A stretch of DNA of 34,173 nucleotides from Bacteroidota bacterium. GTDB taxonomy: Bacteria; Bacteroidota; Bacteroidia; Bacteroidales; UBA1402. The stretch lies in NCBI GenBank assembly GCA_030706285.1, contig JAUZOU010000004.1, positions 1-34,173 on the forward strand. Direction: 5' to 3'. A model generated the notes under the pieces. That model did not search any database. It was not told the DNA's origin and saw only the letters and a program-made list of their open reading frames with translations. Below, piece after piece: positions 23,641 through 32,888 of the stretch. Numbering within the stretch: position 1 is the first letter of the stretch; every line of letters begins with the position of its first letter. A program made the position numbers and the translations under genes.

Positions 23641-26429
23641 TAAAAAGTTAGATTTAGACCAAGGTTAAAGGTTCTGTAGATCGGATACTGGCTCCAGGAT
23701 CTCATTTCAGGATCAATATTCCTGAATTTAAGGGCCGTCCAAGTCAACAGGTTCGAGCCGTTCACGTTAAATCTGATCTTATTGACAGAAAACTTTCTGC
23801 AAATTTCTTCCGGTAACGAATAACCAAGATCCACACATTTCAACCGGAGATAATCTGTTTTGGAGAAAAAGAAATCATTACCCTGCAAACTGGAAGATGT
23901 CGTGGCAGTCAGAGCCGGATACTCAATTTTCTCTCCGCTGGCATAGCGTTCTGCCGTCCAGGCATGTTTGTGCAGATCCGAATAAATGCCTTGTGAGGCA
24001 GCTGTCTCCTGGATACCTGCTCCGTTGAAATACGATGTAGCGTTGGCTATGCCCTGAAACTGGATGTACAAATCAATGTTTTTATAATTAAATTGGGTAG
24101 ACAGACCGTACGAAATCTGAGGAAATGATCCCTTACCGAAAGGCGCCTGATCTTTTTCATCGATCAAACCATCCTTATTCAGATCTTTATACCGGAAATC
24201 GCCGACACGAGGAGCTGTTCCGCTATACTTCAAACCGGATTCGTCTAATTCTTCTTGGTTGTTGTAAAAACCATTTCCGTTGCTGTAATCGATGACATAG
24301 CCCCACTCCTGACCGGCGCAATATCCGTTCTGACGGTACGGGTAATAATAATTGCTGGACGATTTATCAAGTTCTCCGACATCGGTCACCTTGTTTTTGT
24401 TGTATGCCATGTTTCCGGACAAGTTCATGAACAACTCTTTGGCTAACTCTTTTTTATAGCCCAGCTCGATCTCAAAGCCTTTATTCTCCATTTTGCCAAG
24501 GTTCTGATAAGCCAAATTGCCCAACGCCACTCCTTGCAAACTCGGAATATCTTCACTCTGAATGGCTAAACCAGTCTGATTGACTTTCCAGACATCCATT
24601 TTCGCGGAAACGGTCTTGAACAGTTCAACATCCAACCCGAGGTTTTGTTGAGCCGATGTTTCCCAAGTAATGTCAGGATTCCCCATAACACCCTCCGAAA
24701 CCAGGGATCCGCTAAACAGGCTTGAAATATGCCCGCCGCCACCATGAGTAATGTTATCTTTGTACAGAAACCGTCCGCCGCTGATTTGTTCATTACCCAA
24801 ACGGCCATAAGAAGCTCTCAATTTAAGGAACGAGCACCAATCAAGACCTTTCATAAATGACTCTTGACTGGCAATCCAGGCACCTGAAACGACTGGAAAA
24901 ACACCATTTTTTTTGAACTCTTCCGATCCGTAATAAGAAACGTCAAATTGCAGGTAGTACTTCGAATCGTAGCCGTACTGTACATGTCCGGCCAACCCTC
25001 TGGTATCATACGGCAACGAACCGTCAATATGGTTTTCGGTGAAATAATTCAGGAAGGCATTGACCTCGTGCTTGTTGTCAAACGTTCTCTTATAATCGAG
25101 AAAGCCCTGAAAATTCATAAAATAATAAAAATTGGACGATTTACTGAGTGATAGGGCCGTATTCACATCCGTCCCGAATTTCTGATAGACCAAACTGTCC
25201 ATGTTCGAATAATCCCGGATATACATCGCATAATCACAGGAGCCCCTGGTGACACCTATGTAACGGCTATCATAGCCTAATAATCCCCTCATGCTCAAAC
25301 CCTTGGTAATAAAATTCATATTCCAGTTCATTCCGTAATCGACATTCAGGTACGTCAACATCTGCCTGGTATATCCCGAGCGGTTCAATTGGGCATAGAT
25401 CGGTGCTGTAATGAACTCCGTACCGACAACCTGTCCGTCAGGCGTAAGAGGGCCGTTTATGTAGGATGGCGTTGAAATGATGGTACTCATGGCGCCACCG
25501 GCATTGAACCGGTTGACTTCAACATTGGAGTTCAGAAAGCAATTCAAATTGGACGTCAAAGACACTTCAAGATTCGAGCGTAAATCAAACCTGTTCATGT
25601 ACAAAGAAGGATCGTATTTTTTATTTTTTTCGGTTTTATAAAAATAATCCTGATCGGTAAAACCGGCATTCACGAAATAGCGAATCCGTTGGGTGCCTCC
25701 CCTGATATTGACGTTGTAACGCTGCATGGGGGCAAAATTTTTCACATAGTTGTCATACCAGTTATTATCAGGATATAATTCATTTTTCCCGGCACTTTCC
25801 TTGAACGCCTTGACAACATCGTCGGAAAAAAGTTTGTTGCCTCCGTCGTTTGTCAAGGCCTCATTCCGCAACATCAAATAGTCCCAGGAATGTAACAATT
25901 TCGGCTTGTTTACACTTTGCTGGATGGAATAATCGGCGGTTACATCGACTACCGGTCTGCCGACAAAACCTTTTTTTGTCGTGATCAGGATGACACCGTT
26001 TGAGCCCCTAAAACCATAAAGCGCTACGGCGGCTGCATCTTTCAAAAGGCTGATCGATTCGATCGTGTTAACATTCAGCATATTCATATTAACCACCGGA
26101 TTAGGAATCCCGTCAAGTACAATTAACGGTTTATTGCCGGCTGTGGTGTTAAACCCGCGAATGTACATAGCCCCTTCATCACTGCCGGGTTCATTGGTAT
26201 TTTGTATTAACGTCAGCCCTGCGAGCTTCCCGGCCAGTTTCATGTTTAAGCCGGATGAAGGCATTTTGGCTAATGTGGCACCCGAAACAGTTGAGATAGC
26301 TCCGGTATAAGAACGTGCTGATGTTTTCAGGTTTCCGGCTATGTCGATTGTATCTGTCTGAGCTTTGAGGTATCCTGTTTGACAGGATACCACGAAAGTC
26401 ATTAAAAGCAGTTGGTATTTTATATTCAT
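23640..26429 (-). CDS. SusC-family TonB-dependent transporter without N-terminal domain (SusC2)
   Basis: I chose the ATG at 26429 (929 residues), because MNIKYQLLLMTFVVSCQTGYLKAQ is a good signal peptide; the ATG at 26486 would overlap susD1. The plug follows almost at once (TGAISTVSGATLAKMPSSGLNMKLAGKLAGLTLIQ, with YIRGFNTTAGNKPLIVLDGIPNP and SISLLKDAAAVALYGFRGSNGVILITTKKG), then a 22-strand type barrel ending NLGLNLTF. The carboxypeptidase-like N-terminal domain and the TonB box with 'EVVVVGYG' that SusC proteins normally carry are missing: only about 15 residues separate the signal peptide from the plug. Glycan import depends on TonB, so the energising contact is either cryptic or lost. 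It starts 28 bases after susD1 and overlaps susD2 by one base. Confidence 0.95.
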   Translation of the reverse strand: MNIKYQLLLMTFVVSCQTGYLKAQTDTIDIAGNLKTSARSYTGAISTVSGATLAKMPSSGLNMKLAGKLAGLTLIQNTNEPGSDEGAMYIRGFNTTAGNKPLIVLDGIPNPVVNMNMLNVNTIESISLLKDAAAVALYGFRGSNGVILITTKKGFVGRPVVDVTADYSIQQSVNKPKLLHSWDYLMLRNEALTNDGGNKLFSDDVVKAFKESAGKNELYPDNNWYDNYVKNFAPMQRYNVNIRGGTQRIRYFVNAGFTDQDYFYKTEKNKKYDPSLYMNRFDLRSNLEVSLTSNLNCFLNSNVEVNRFNAGGAMSTIISTPSYINGPLTPDGQVVGTEFITAPIYAQLNRSGYTRQMLTYLNVDYGMNWNMNFITKGLSMRGLLGYDSRYIGVTRGSCDYAMYIRDYSNMDSLVYQKFGTDVNTALSLSKSSNFYYFMNFQGFLDYKRTFDNKHEVNAFLNYFTENHIDGSLPYDTRGLAGHVQYGYDSKYYLQFDVSYYGSEEFKKNGVFPVVSGAWIASQESFMKGLDWCSFLKLRASYGRLGNEQISGGRFLYKDNITHGGGGHISSLFSGSLVSEGVMGNPDITWETSAQQNLGLDVELFKTVSAKMDVWKVNQTGLAIQSEDIPSLQGVALGNLAYQNLGKMENKGFEIELGYKKELAKELFMNLSGNMAYNKNKVTDVGELDKSSSNYYYPYRQNGYCAGQEWGYVIDYSNGNGFYNNQEELDESGLKYSGTAPRVGDFRYKDLNKDGLIDEKDQAPFGKGSFPQISYGLSTQFNYKNIDLYIQFQGIANATSYFNGAGIQETAASQGIYSDLHKHAWTAERYASGEKIEYPALTATTSSSLQGNDFFFSKTDYLRLKCVDLGYSLPEEICRKFSVNKIRFNVNGSNLLTWTALKFRNIDPEMRSWSQYPIYRTFNLGLNLTF

Positions 26430-26457
26430 TTCGTATGATTTTAAGGTTATTTCTTTC

Positions 26458-28257
26458 TTACCACCCTTCATTCTGCCAATTATCACCCGTTTTTGATTCC
26501 ATGGTCGAGGCTTCGGTGGCAGAAATCGGCCAGAAATGCCATTTTGCCAAATACGATAACTTGGTTGGCGTCACACCATCCTTCGAATTGATGACAAACC
26601 GTTCATAAACACGTCCGAGACCTTTCTTAGTAATCTTCATTCCGACGGTAAATTTCTCGTTTGTCAGGTCTTCATTGGCACTGGTCCATCGTCTCATATC
26701 AAAATAGCGGTGTTCCTCATACGCCAGCTCAACTTGTCTTTCATGACGGACGATTAAGATGGCTGTTGCCTTGTCCGGAGCAGAAACATCCACACTTGGA
26801 TCGAAGCCTGCCCTATGCCGGATCGTGTTAACGAGTTCCATGGCTTTCTGAATCGATTCGGGCGTACCGACTTCGGCTGCAGCTTCAGCGTAATTCAGAT
26901 AAATCTCACCCAACCTGTAATATTTCCACCGGCCATCCTGGATAGCAACCCCATCCCCAGAATTCCAATATTCTCCTTTAAACGGATAATAACCTGTTTC
27001 CGAATAACGGGTACTACCGGACTGCATTTCACAGTTTCCACCAGTGAACGTCTGAACAGCCACTTTTTTACCGGCCAGGTAGATGGAAGATCCATCATGC
27101 AAGACAGTGGCGTCCAACCGCGGATCTCTTCCTGTATAAGGCTTCGACGGATTATAACCGGACGTATTGTCAACGTTAACCTGCAAGCCCTGATCATCCA
27201 GATAAGGCTTATCAAGATGGTAAATTGGTTTCCCCGTAGCCAGCATGTCATACGCATCAACCAAATTCTGACTTGGGCAGGTACCGCACCGGTAATTTCC
27301 TTGCAGCGGCGTTCCCCAGACATACGCCATGGATTCTTCCCCGAAATCGCTTTGCCAGATTGTTTCTTTATCAACCGGATTGGTGGAAAAACTGCCGTTT
27401 TGTACAAAGTATTCTGCATAAGCACAGTTGTAATTTGATGTCTGCATTTTTGTGTACAATTCGTATCCGTGTTGCTTTAATTGGTTGAAACAATCCTGAT
27501 TGATGTCATACGCTTCTTTCCAGTAATTCTGATCGCCGCAGTAAAGCTTGCTGGCTTTGTAGAGGGCGGCCTGAGACTTAATGGCGCAGGCGATTGCCTT
27601 CGTCATCCTGAGCTTTTCAGCCTCATCGACAATACGCCAAGGCATGTATTTTGATTGAAGAGCCGAGTCGCAATCACTGATGATAAAATCAAAAAGTTCG
27701 TTGAACGGTGCTTTCTTTACTTTTGTATAGGTTTCCGTCAAAGGATATTCTTCGGTTGAAATCGGAACCTGCCCATACCATTTAACCAGCTGAAGATAGA
27801 AAAAGGCTCTTAACACAAAAGCTTCACCTTTCCACCTATCGCGGTCGGTTTCCTTGTGCAAGGCTGCAGTCGGCAGATGTTTCAAGAATACATTGATGGC
27901 CCGGATCTGTGTCCAGTATTTTTCCCAGAAGCGGGCATCCATAGATCCGATCAATTCCGTATCCAGGATATTGTTTGAGGCACTGATAGATCCCTGATAA
28001 GCAGATTTGGCAGACTGGGAATCGCAATCGAAGGCTTCATCGCTTAAAGCAACGGGAACGTTGGAAAACCAGAAATACCGGCGGCTCTTTTTCGGAATAT
28101 TGTTGTAACAATTACTGAAATAAGCGGCTGTCAGATCAGGATCCTGAAACACCTGATCCATGGTCAAACGGCCATCCGGCGCAATATCAAGCACATCACT
28201 ACAAGAGGATGAGACAGCCAGCAGGACCAATATACAGATTCTAACTATTGTTTTCAT
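26458..28257 (-). CDS. SusD-family glycan-binding lipoprotein (SusD1)
   Basis: This 599-residue SusD/RagB lipoprotein has the lipobox VSSSC with Cys19, followed by SDVLDIAPDG, an acidic surface-export-like stretch. The core shows KGEAFVLRAFFYLQLVKWYGQVPI and KAIACAIKSQAALYKASKLY; the end has ERQVELAYEEHRYFDMRRW and KWHFWPISATEAS. It should cap SusC1, whose gene lies 110 bases upstream, and bind glycan at the surface. That gap is unusually long for a susC-susD pair and holds a leader resembling the one before susC1, so susD1 may have extra post-transcriptional or promoter control. Confidence 0.96.
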   Translation of the reverse strand: MKTIVRICILVLLAVSSSCSDVLDIAPDGRLTMDQVFQDPDLTAAYFSNCYNNIPKKSRRYFWFSNVPVALSDEAFDCDSQSAKSAYQGSISASNNILDTELIGSMDARFWEKYWTQIRAINVFLKHLPTAALHKETDRDRWKGEAFVLRAFFYLQLVKWYGQVPISTEEYPLTETYTKVKKAPFNELFDFIISDCDSALQSKYMPWRIVDEAEKLRMTKAIACAIKSQAALYKASKLYCGDQNYWKEAYDINQDCFNQLKQHGYELYTKMQTSNYNCAYAEYFVQNGSFSTNPVDKETIWQSDFGEESMAYVWGTPLQGNYRCGTCPSQNLVDAYDMLATGKPIYHLDKPYLDDQGLQVNVDNTSGYNPSKPYTGRDPRLDATVLHDGSSIYLAGKKVAVQTFTGGNCEMQSGSTRYSETGYYPFKGEYWNSGDGVAIQDGRWKYYRLGEIYLNYAEAAAEVGTPESIQKAMELVNTIRHRAGFDPSVDVSAPDKATAILIVRHERQVELAYEEHRYFDMRRWTSANEDLTNEKFTVGMKITKKGLGRVYERFVINSKDGVTPTKLSYLAKWHFWPISATEASTMESKTGDNWQNEGW

Positions 28258-28350
28258 ATGATACTATTTATTTTTTACTAAGGTCATGTGTAACGCCGCA
28301 AGCCTTTCTTTCATCTACATGGACGTTTTTTTAAAGCATGCCCGTTTCAT
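28258..28350 (-). repeat. Leader B, before susD1, similar to the susC1 leader
   Basis: This stretch aligns end to end with the leader of susC1 (31563-31650). Shared blocks, in plus-strand order from the start codon, are CATATGAT, AAGGYCATRTGYAAC, TCATCTRC, GACGKTT and CATGCYCGTTTCAT. Both leaders have ATGAAACG followed by a small reading frame; here it runs 28350-28315 and reads MKRACFKKTSM before a stop. The two copies differ in the first five codons only at third positions. It may be an RNA leader, an sRNA target or a duplicated promoter region; the sequence alone cannot tell. Confidence 0.5.
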
Positions 28351-28367
28351 TGTCAATCGTTTTCAAT

Positions 28368-31300
28368 TTAAAAAGTCACATTGATGCCGATGTTGTAAAT
28401 CCGGATGCTCGGATACACACCCTGGCTGGACTGTTCAGGATCGAGACCGGAAACACGCATATAATTCCTGGTATAAAGATTGCTTGCATTGGAATAAAGG
28501 CGGACTGTCCCGATTCCCGATTTTTTAATCAACCGTTTAGGCAGCGAATAGCCGAGTTCAATGTTTTTGATCCGCCAGAAAGACGCATCCATGATGTAAT
28601 AGTCATTTCTTACATGGCTGGTGCTGCCGTTGACATCACATAAACGCGGGCGATCGATGACAACGTCTTCTCCATTCAATTTGGCAGCATAACGATCGGC
28701 TGACCATCTGTTCACAAAACTCTTGTACATGGCCTTACCGCCATAGGTTTCATCGACACCAGGTCCTTCATAATACTTGCTGTACTTGGAAACCCCTTGT
28801 AACATGACGGAGAAATCAACATTCATGATCTGAGTACCCAGGCTGGTGCTATAGGAAATTTTTGGTATGGTTGACGAATAACCGATCGGAACCAAATCCT
28901 TATCGTTTATCTTTCCATCTTTATTTTCGTCCACATATATGAAATCTCCTGGTTTCGGGGTACCGATTTCATACGCCAATCCACTGTTGTTGATTTGATC
29001 CTGGCTGTTGAAAAAGCCGCTGCCGTCTTTTCCTTTGGATTCGTCAACCGAACGGTCAATTTTGTAACCGAAGTTTTGACCGATGGAATATCCGGTTTCC
29101 CGGTATCTGCAAGCATATGTTTTAGGCAGTTCAGCTTCATCGGTAAACAGAACCTTGTTATCATTGTAGGCATAATTGGTCGAAAGCGTAATGTTCCAGT
29201 TTTTGGTCAGGTTTTTATGGTAGTTGATTTGTGCCTCATAACCTGAATTCCTGACCCGTCCCATGTTCAATAACGGCAAAGAGCTGATGGCACGTCCCTG
29301 AAGCATAGGCACAGTACCCGTTTGAATCAGAATGTTGTTTCTCTTTTCCATATAGTAATCGGCTGTCAGACTCAAATCCTTGAACAACGTCAAGTCGATG
29401 CCGAGATCTTGCTTCAAGGCTGTTTCCCAGGTCAAACCAGGGTTACCGATATACGCTTCTGTGATTTTTGAGCCTTCGGCCAAACTAGGAATGGAAGGAT
29501 TCCAGAAACCGCCTCCTGATTTGTAAATATTGCTCAGATAGAGAAAGCGAGAACCGCTCATCCTGTCGTTTCCGGTCTTTCCGTAGGAAGCTCTAAGCTT
29601 CAAGTTCGTAACAACAGGATTGCCGGTCAGAAACGGTTCGTTTGAAACGACCCAACCGACGGAAGCAGCCGGGAAAAAGCCGAAACGGTTCGAAGGAGAA
29701 AATTGTTCCGATCCGTTGTATCCCATACTGGCCTCACACAAATATTTATAATCATAGGCATAGGAAAAACGGGCGGCCGTTGTCAGAATGTTGTAAGGCA
29801 GATCGGCAGAGGCCTTTTCGCTCATTTCGCGCTCAGCCAACAACATACCGGTCACATAATGTTTCTGATCAAACGTCCTGTCGTACTTAGCCTGAGCCTG
29901 CAAATTGACTTTCCAGTCAGAGCTTTTCCAATTGGATATCGAGATGGTCGGATCGTCGGCATCATCGCCGTCATAATAATAATAAGGCTCTCCCGTTTTC
30001 GGGTCCAGGTCCCAATGATAGATGACAAAATTTTTCGAGCCGGCTACAACATCGCTGGCGTTGGACGCATACGAAACGACGGCTCTGGCGGAAAGGCCTT
30101 TGGTAATGGAAGACAGATTAACGTCTGTCGATAGTGTCGATTGTAAGGCAGAGCGCGTTTCAAGATAATAGCCGGATCTGTTCAAATGGCCGTAGGCTGG
30201 TTGAACCTGATTGCGATCTTCCAATATATGTCCGGCACCGGATTCTTCATTGGTTCCGCTTCCATTGACTGTCTCATAGCCAGCCAGGGTCAATGGACCA
30301 GGTGCTGTCGGACTAGTACTCCAGACACTGGCATACAAGACATTGCTCAATCCGTTGTTGCCGTTGACTTTCTCTATATTCGATGAAATATCGATGGACG
30401 TCTTGATCATCTTATTGACTTGATAGTCGATGTTCGATCTGAAATTGTATCTGTCCAGTTTGGATTGCGGGTCATAGCCCAGGTACGATTTTGGTTCTAC
30501 ATTGAACATGCCTCCCTGATGCAAATAACCGGCGTTGACAAAAAACTGCACCTTATCTGTTCCTCCGCTGATATTCAAGTTGTATCTCGACATAGGGGCA
30601 TATTTTTTGTATAGTATGTCCATCCAGTTGTTGTTCGGATACCAATAAGGATCAACCGGTTTACCAGTCTCCCACGATTTGTATTTGGCCAGTTTCTCAT
30701 CATTGTAATATGCCGGTTGCCCGTCGTTGGCACAAGCTTCATTTCGTAACAGGGCATGCTGGTATGAATCCAGAATCTCAGGCATCGTAACAAATTTTTG
30801 GATGCTGTGCTCGGCCGATCCGTTCACTTCCATTTTTCCTTTTTCACCTCTCTTGGTAGTGATCAGAATAACACCATTTGCCCCTCTGACTCCAAACACA
30901 GCTGTTGCCGAAGCATCTTTCAAAACAGATATCGAAGCAATTTCATTCGCATCAACGGCACGAATAGACTCTCTGACCAATCCGTCAACAAGAATCAACG
31001 GGGATGCATCGTTTGTGGTACCTACTCCTCGCAGGAACATTGTTACATTATCACGGCCGGGTTCTCCTGATGTTTGAATGGTAGTCAGACCGGGTAATTT
31101 ACCGGTCAATGCGGCCGTAATATTCGGTGCAGGGTTCCGGAGCACTTCTTTCGAATTGACCGATGCCACGGAACCTGTCATCGTCACTTTCTTCTGCGTT
31201 CCGTAGGCAACGACCATAACCTCGTTCAACATCTCGGAATTCTGACTCATTTGAACGAGCATATCCTCTTTCGAAACAGCCAGTTCCATCGTTTTGAAAC

Positions 31301-31562
31301 CAACCATGACAAATTGCAGCGTCGAATTTTTAGATGTATTGATAGAAAAAAGGCCATTGACATCGGTCGTTGTTCCATAAGTCGATCCTTTGATTTTGAT
31401 TGTTACCCCTGGTAATGGGAGTCCGCTTTCATCAATAACTTTCCCTTTTACTATGTTTTTCTGATTTATGGCTGTGTTCTGCGCATTAACTTCCCAGGAA
31501 GGATTCGGGATAGCGCATAAAAACAGACAGAACAATAGTAGAAATGATTTTGATAGTTTCAT
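28368..31562 (-). CDS. SusC-family TonB-dependent transporter (SusC1)
   Basis: This full-length 1064-residue SusC has a signal peptide (1-27), a carboxypeptidase-D-regulatory-like domain (about 37-107, VKGKVIDESGLPLPGVTIKI), a TonB box region (LNEVMVVAYGTQKK, 112-125), a plug (about 125-240, with FLRGVGTTNDASPLILVDGLV and KDASATAVFGVRGANGVILITTKRG) and a 22-strand type barrel ending NIGINVTF. It imports oligosaccharides across the outer membrane with SusD1, powered by TonB. It is the first gene of the main operon, with a 297-base spacer behind a terminator. The spacer carries an inverted repeat and the leader described separately. There is no sign of a fused regulatory STN domain, so it does not look like an anti-sigma signalling transducer. 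Confidence 0.97.
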   Translation of the reverse strand: MKLSKSFLLLFCLFLCAIPNPSWEVNAQNTAINQKNIVKGKVIDESGLPLPGVTIKIKGSTYGTTTDVNGLFSINTSKNSTLQFVMVGFKTMELAVSKEDMLVQMSQNSEMLNEVMVVAYGTQKKVTMTGSVASVNSKEVLRNPAPNITAALTGKLPGLTTIQTSGEPGRDNVTMFLRGVGTTNDASPLILVDGLVRESIRAVDANEIASISVLKDASATAVFGVRGANGVILITTKRGEKGKMEVNGSAEHSIQKFVTMPEILDSYQHALLRNEACANDGQPAYYNDEKLAKYKSWETGKPVDPYWYPNNNWMDILYKKYAPMSRYNLNISGGTDKVQFFVNAGYLHQGGMFNVEPKSYLGYDPQSKLDRYNFRSNIDYQVNKMIKTSIDISSNIEKVNGNNGLSNVLYASVWSTSPTAPGPLTLAGYETVNGSGTNEESGAGHILEDRNQVQPAYGHLNRSGYYLETRSALQSTLSTDVNLSSITKGLSARAVVSYASNASDVVAGSKNFVIYHWDLDPKTGEPYYYYDGDDADDPTISISNWKSSDWKVNLQAQAKYDRTFDQKHYVTGMLLAEREMSEKASADLPYNILTTAARFSYAYDYKYLCEASMGYNGSEQFSPSNRFGFFPAASVGWVVSNEPFLTGNPVVTNLKLRASYGKTGNDRMSGSRFLYLSNIYKSGGGFWNPSIPSLAEGSKITEAYIGNPGLTWETALKQDLGIDLTLFKDLSLTADYYMEKRNNILIQTGTVPMLQGRAISSLPLLNMGRVRNSGYEAQINYHKNLTKNWNITLSTNYAYNDNKVLFTDEAELPKTYACRYRETGYSIGQNFGYKIDRSVDESKGKDGSGFFNSQDQINNSGLAYEIGTPKPGDFIYVDENKDGKINDKDLVPIGYSSTIPKISYSTSLGTQIMNVDFSVMLQGVSKYSKYYEGPGVDETYGGKAMYKSFVNRWSADRYAAKLNGEDVVIDRPRLCDVNGSTSHVRNDYYIMDASFWRIKNIELGYSLPKRLIKKSGIGTVRLYSNASNLYTRNYMRVSGLDPEQSSQGVYPSIRIYNIGINVTF

Positions 31563-31650
31563 ATGATCATCATTTTATTTAAGGCCATATGCAACTCGCA
31601 TGTCGAATGATCATCTGCTTCGACGGTTGGTATAAACATGCTCGTTTCAT
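31563..31650 (-). repeat. Leader A, before susC1, similar to the susD1 leader
   Basis: It shares blocks with 28258-28350 along its whole length, as listed there. The small reading frame runs 31650-31579 and starts MKRACLYQPSK, 23 codons in all. The first five residues equal those of leader B. Both leaders end with CATATG overlapping the start codon. Function as a leader peptide or structured RNA is possible but unproven. Confidence 0.5.
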
Positions 31651-31702
31651 ATATTAGCATTTAAGATTGTACAAAATAAGGGAATCCTGAATGATGTAGA
31701 CC

Positions 31703-31720
31703 TATTGAAATGTTTCAATA
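31703..31720. promoter_or_regulatory. 18-bp inverted repeat, possible operator of the main operon
   Basis: TATTGAAA (31703-31710) and TTTCAATA (31713-31720) form perfect 8-bp arms around a 2-base centre, 141 bases before the susC1 start. On the minus strand it contains ATTGAAACA, which also occurs twice upstream of the CBM6-like gene (2421-2454). A shared regulator site would explain this, but the motif is AT-rich and short. Confidence 0.45.
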
Positions 31721-31864
31721 TTTTATTTATTTATGCCAAAAGAAGGATCTCCTCTGAGTTCCCAGTTAGTGAAGGCAGGAGCGAAATTTATTCTAACTGA
31801 TTAAGGATGTGGAAAATAAAGTATTATCCATTAATCCGGGCGAGAAAAGCAGCTGAATGCAGAC

Positions 31865-31911
31865 ATAAAAAAACTGCATCTGAAAAACACATTCGTTTGA
31901 CAGATGCAGTT
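31865..31911 (-). terminator. Strong intrinsic terminator after the lipoprotein gene
   Basis: AACTGCATCTG (31872-31882) and CAGATGCAGTT (31901-31911) form a perfect 11-bp stem with an 18-base loop. On the minus strand the stem runs straight into seven T bases. It lies about 40 bases past the stop codon at 31952 and separates the receptor/lipoprotein pair from the polysaccharide locus. Confidence 0.9.
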
Positions 31912-31951
31912 AAGAAGTTTCAATCTCAAAAAAACACTCAGTTTGTTTGTT

Positions 31952-32872
31952 CTATGGCTCAAGCACCAGCACATTCTGAATTTCCCAGGTTGAACAGGAA
32001 ATGCCGCTTTGAGACCGGTACCTGAAGGCAATCCGGACATTGGACTTTCCAGCCCACTCGTTCAGGGAAACAGGGCCAGATGTGGTAAATGTATAAGCAC
32101 TTGAATTGTAGCCATTGGCGAACGAGAGTCTCTTCCACTGAGTCGTATCAATGGCACCGCCATCCGCGTAGTTGTCCGTTGCCCAAAGTTGCAGGCCGAG
32201 GGTGTCAACGGTGGGGCCGTAGCGATTCACCTGGTCAAAGGTCAATTCCGCGGCTGCCCGTTTGGACAAGTTAATGGGGGGTGAAATAAGCCAATCTTCA
32301 TTCTCGTAATTAACACTGCTTTTGTAGCCGGAAATTTTGGCAAAACCATCCCCACTGTAGGAGCTCCAATACCAAGTTTGATCACCGGCTAACGATACAG
32401 CCGTAAAATCACCCATATCCTTACTAAAATCCTCATTCAATATCTCAGCATCATAAAGGGCCCAGATACTGTCAAGCACATATTTTTCCGTAACATCCAT
32501 CACTTCACCTTCCTCGTACACATACTGGCTGGATGTTACCATCACGGACGATTTCCGGTCGCCATATAAATATTTCGAAGCCAGCCAAAGAGGAATATAC
32601 TTGGAAGCTGGTGCTTCTGCTGTAAAATAGCAAAGTGAGGCAATCGACTTGGCCGCGGCAGAGTCGGCCTTGTTTTTGGCAACAGCCAGCCCAAGCTTGC
32701 TGATGACCGCATAATCGGTAGTAAGCAACGTATCTTCATAGGCAAATACATTGGTTGGAATGGCGGCATCCTTGTAACCTGGAAAATTGAGTTCATTATA
32801 ATCGCAGGAGGTAGCCATCAGCACCAGTCCTGTCAGTATGAATAATTGATTGATGAGTTTCATAACGTTCAT
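31952..32872 (-). CDS. Lipoprotein with choice-of-anchor-J-like domain
   Basis: This 306-residue protein has a lipoprotein signal (LVLMATSC, Cys23). Residues about 24-140 are not recognised. From about 145 to the end the sequence looks like a choice-of-anchor-J type sandwich: LNEDFSKDMGDF, GFAKISGYKSSVNYENEDWLISPPINL, ELTFDQVNRYG and WKRLSFANGY. Such domains occur in Bacteroidota surface proteins of varied or unknown function. It starts 16 bases after the stop of the TonB-dependent receptor and is the last gene before a strong terminator, so it is probably the surface partner of that receptor. It is not a SusD. The substrate is unknown; nothing in the sequence ties it to the polysaccharide locus. 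Confidence 0.85.
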   Translation of the reverse strand: MNVMKLINQLFILTGLVLMATSCDYNELNFPGYKDAAIPTNVFAYEDTLLTTDYAVISKLGLAVAKNKADSAAAKSIASLCYFTAEAPASKYIPLWLASKYLYGDRKSSVMVTSSQYVYEEGEVMDVTEKYVLDSIWALYDAEILNEDFSKDMGDFTAVSLAGDQTWYWSSYSGDGFAKISGYKSSVNYENEDWLISPPINLSKRAAAELTFDQVNRYGPTVDTLGLQLWATDNYADGGAIDTTQWKRLSFANGYNSSAYTFTTSGPVSLNEWAGKSNVRIAFRYRSQSGISCSTWEIQNVLVLEP

Positions 32873-32888
32873 TTATTAAAGGTACTCA

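Larger units (their letters stand above)
31563..31951. other. Intergenic region between the receptor/lipoprotein pair and susC1
   Basis: This 389-base gap contains, from right to left, an intrinsic terminator, about 140 bases with no feature I can name, an 18-bp inverted repeat, and leader A of susC1. No complete TAnnTTTG element is present. The nearest is TATTTTG at 31678-31672, one base short between the two halves and without a TTG at the right distance. The main operon promoter is nonetheless expected here. Confidence 0.5.

Noticed and set aside
26815..27438. Plus-strand open frame of 207 codons, the longest on that strand
   Set aside because: It lies fully opposite susD1, whose protein is conserved along this stretch, so it is a shadow frame.
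31563..31860. A standard -33/-7 promoter for susC1
   Set aside because: No TAnnTTTG with a correctly spaced TTG exists on the minus strand here; the nearest, TATTTTG at 31678-31672, is one base short, so I did not call it.
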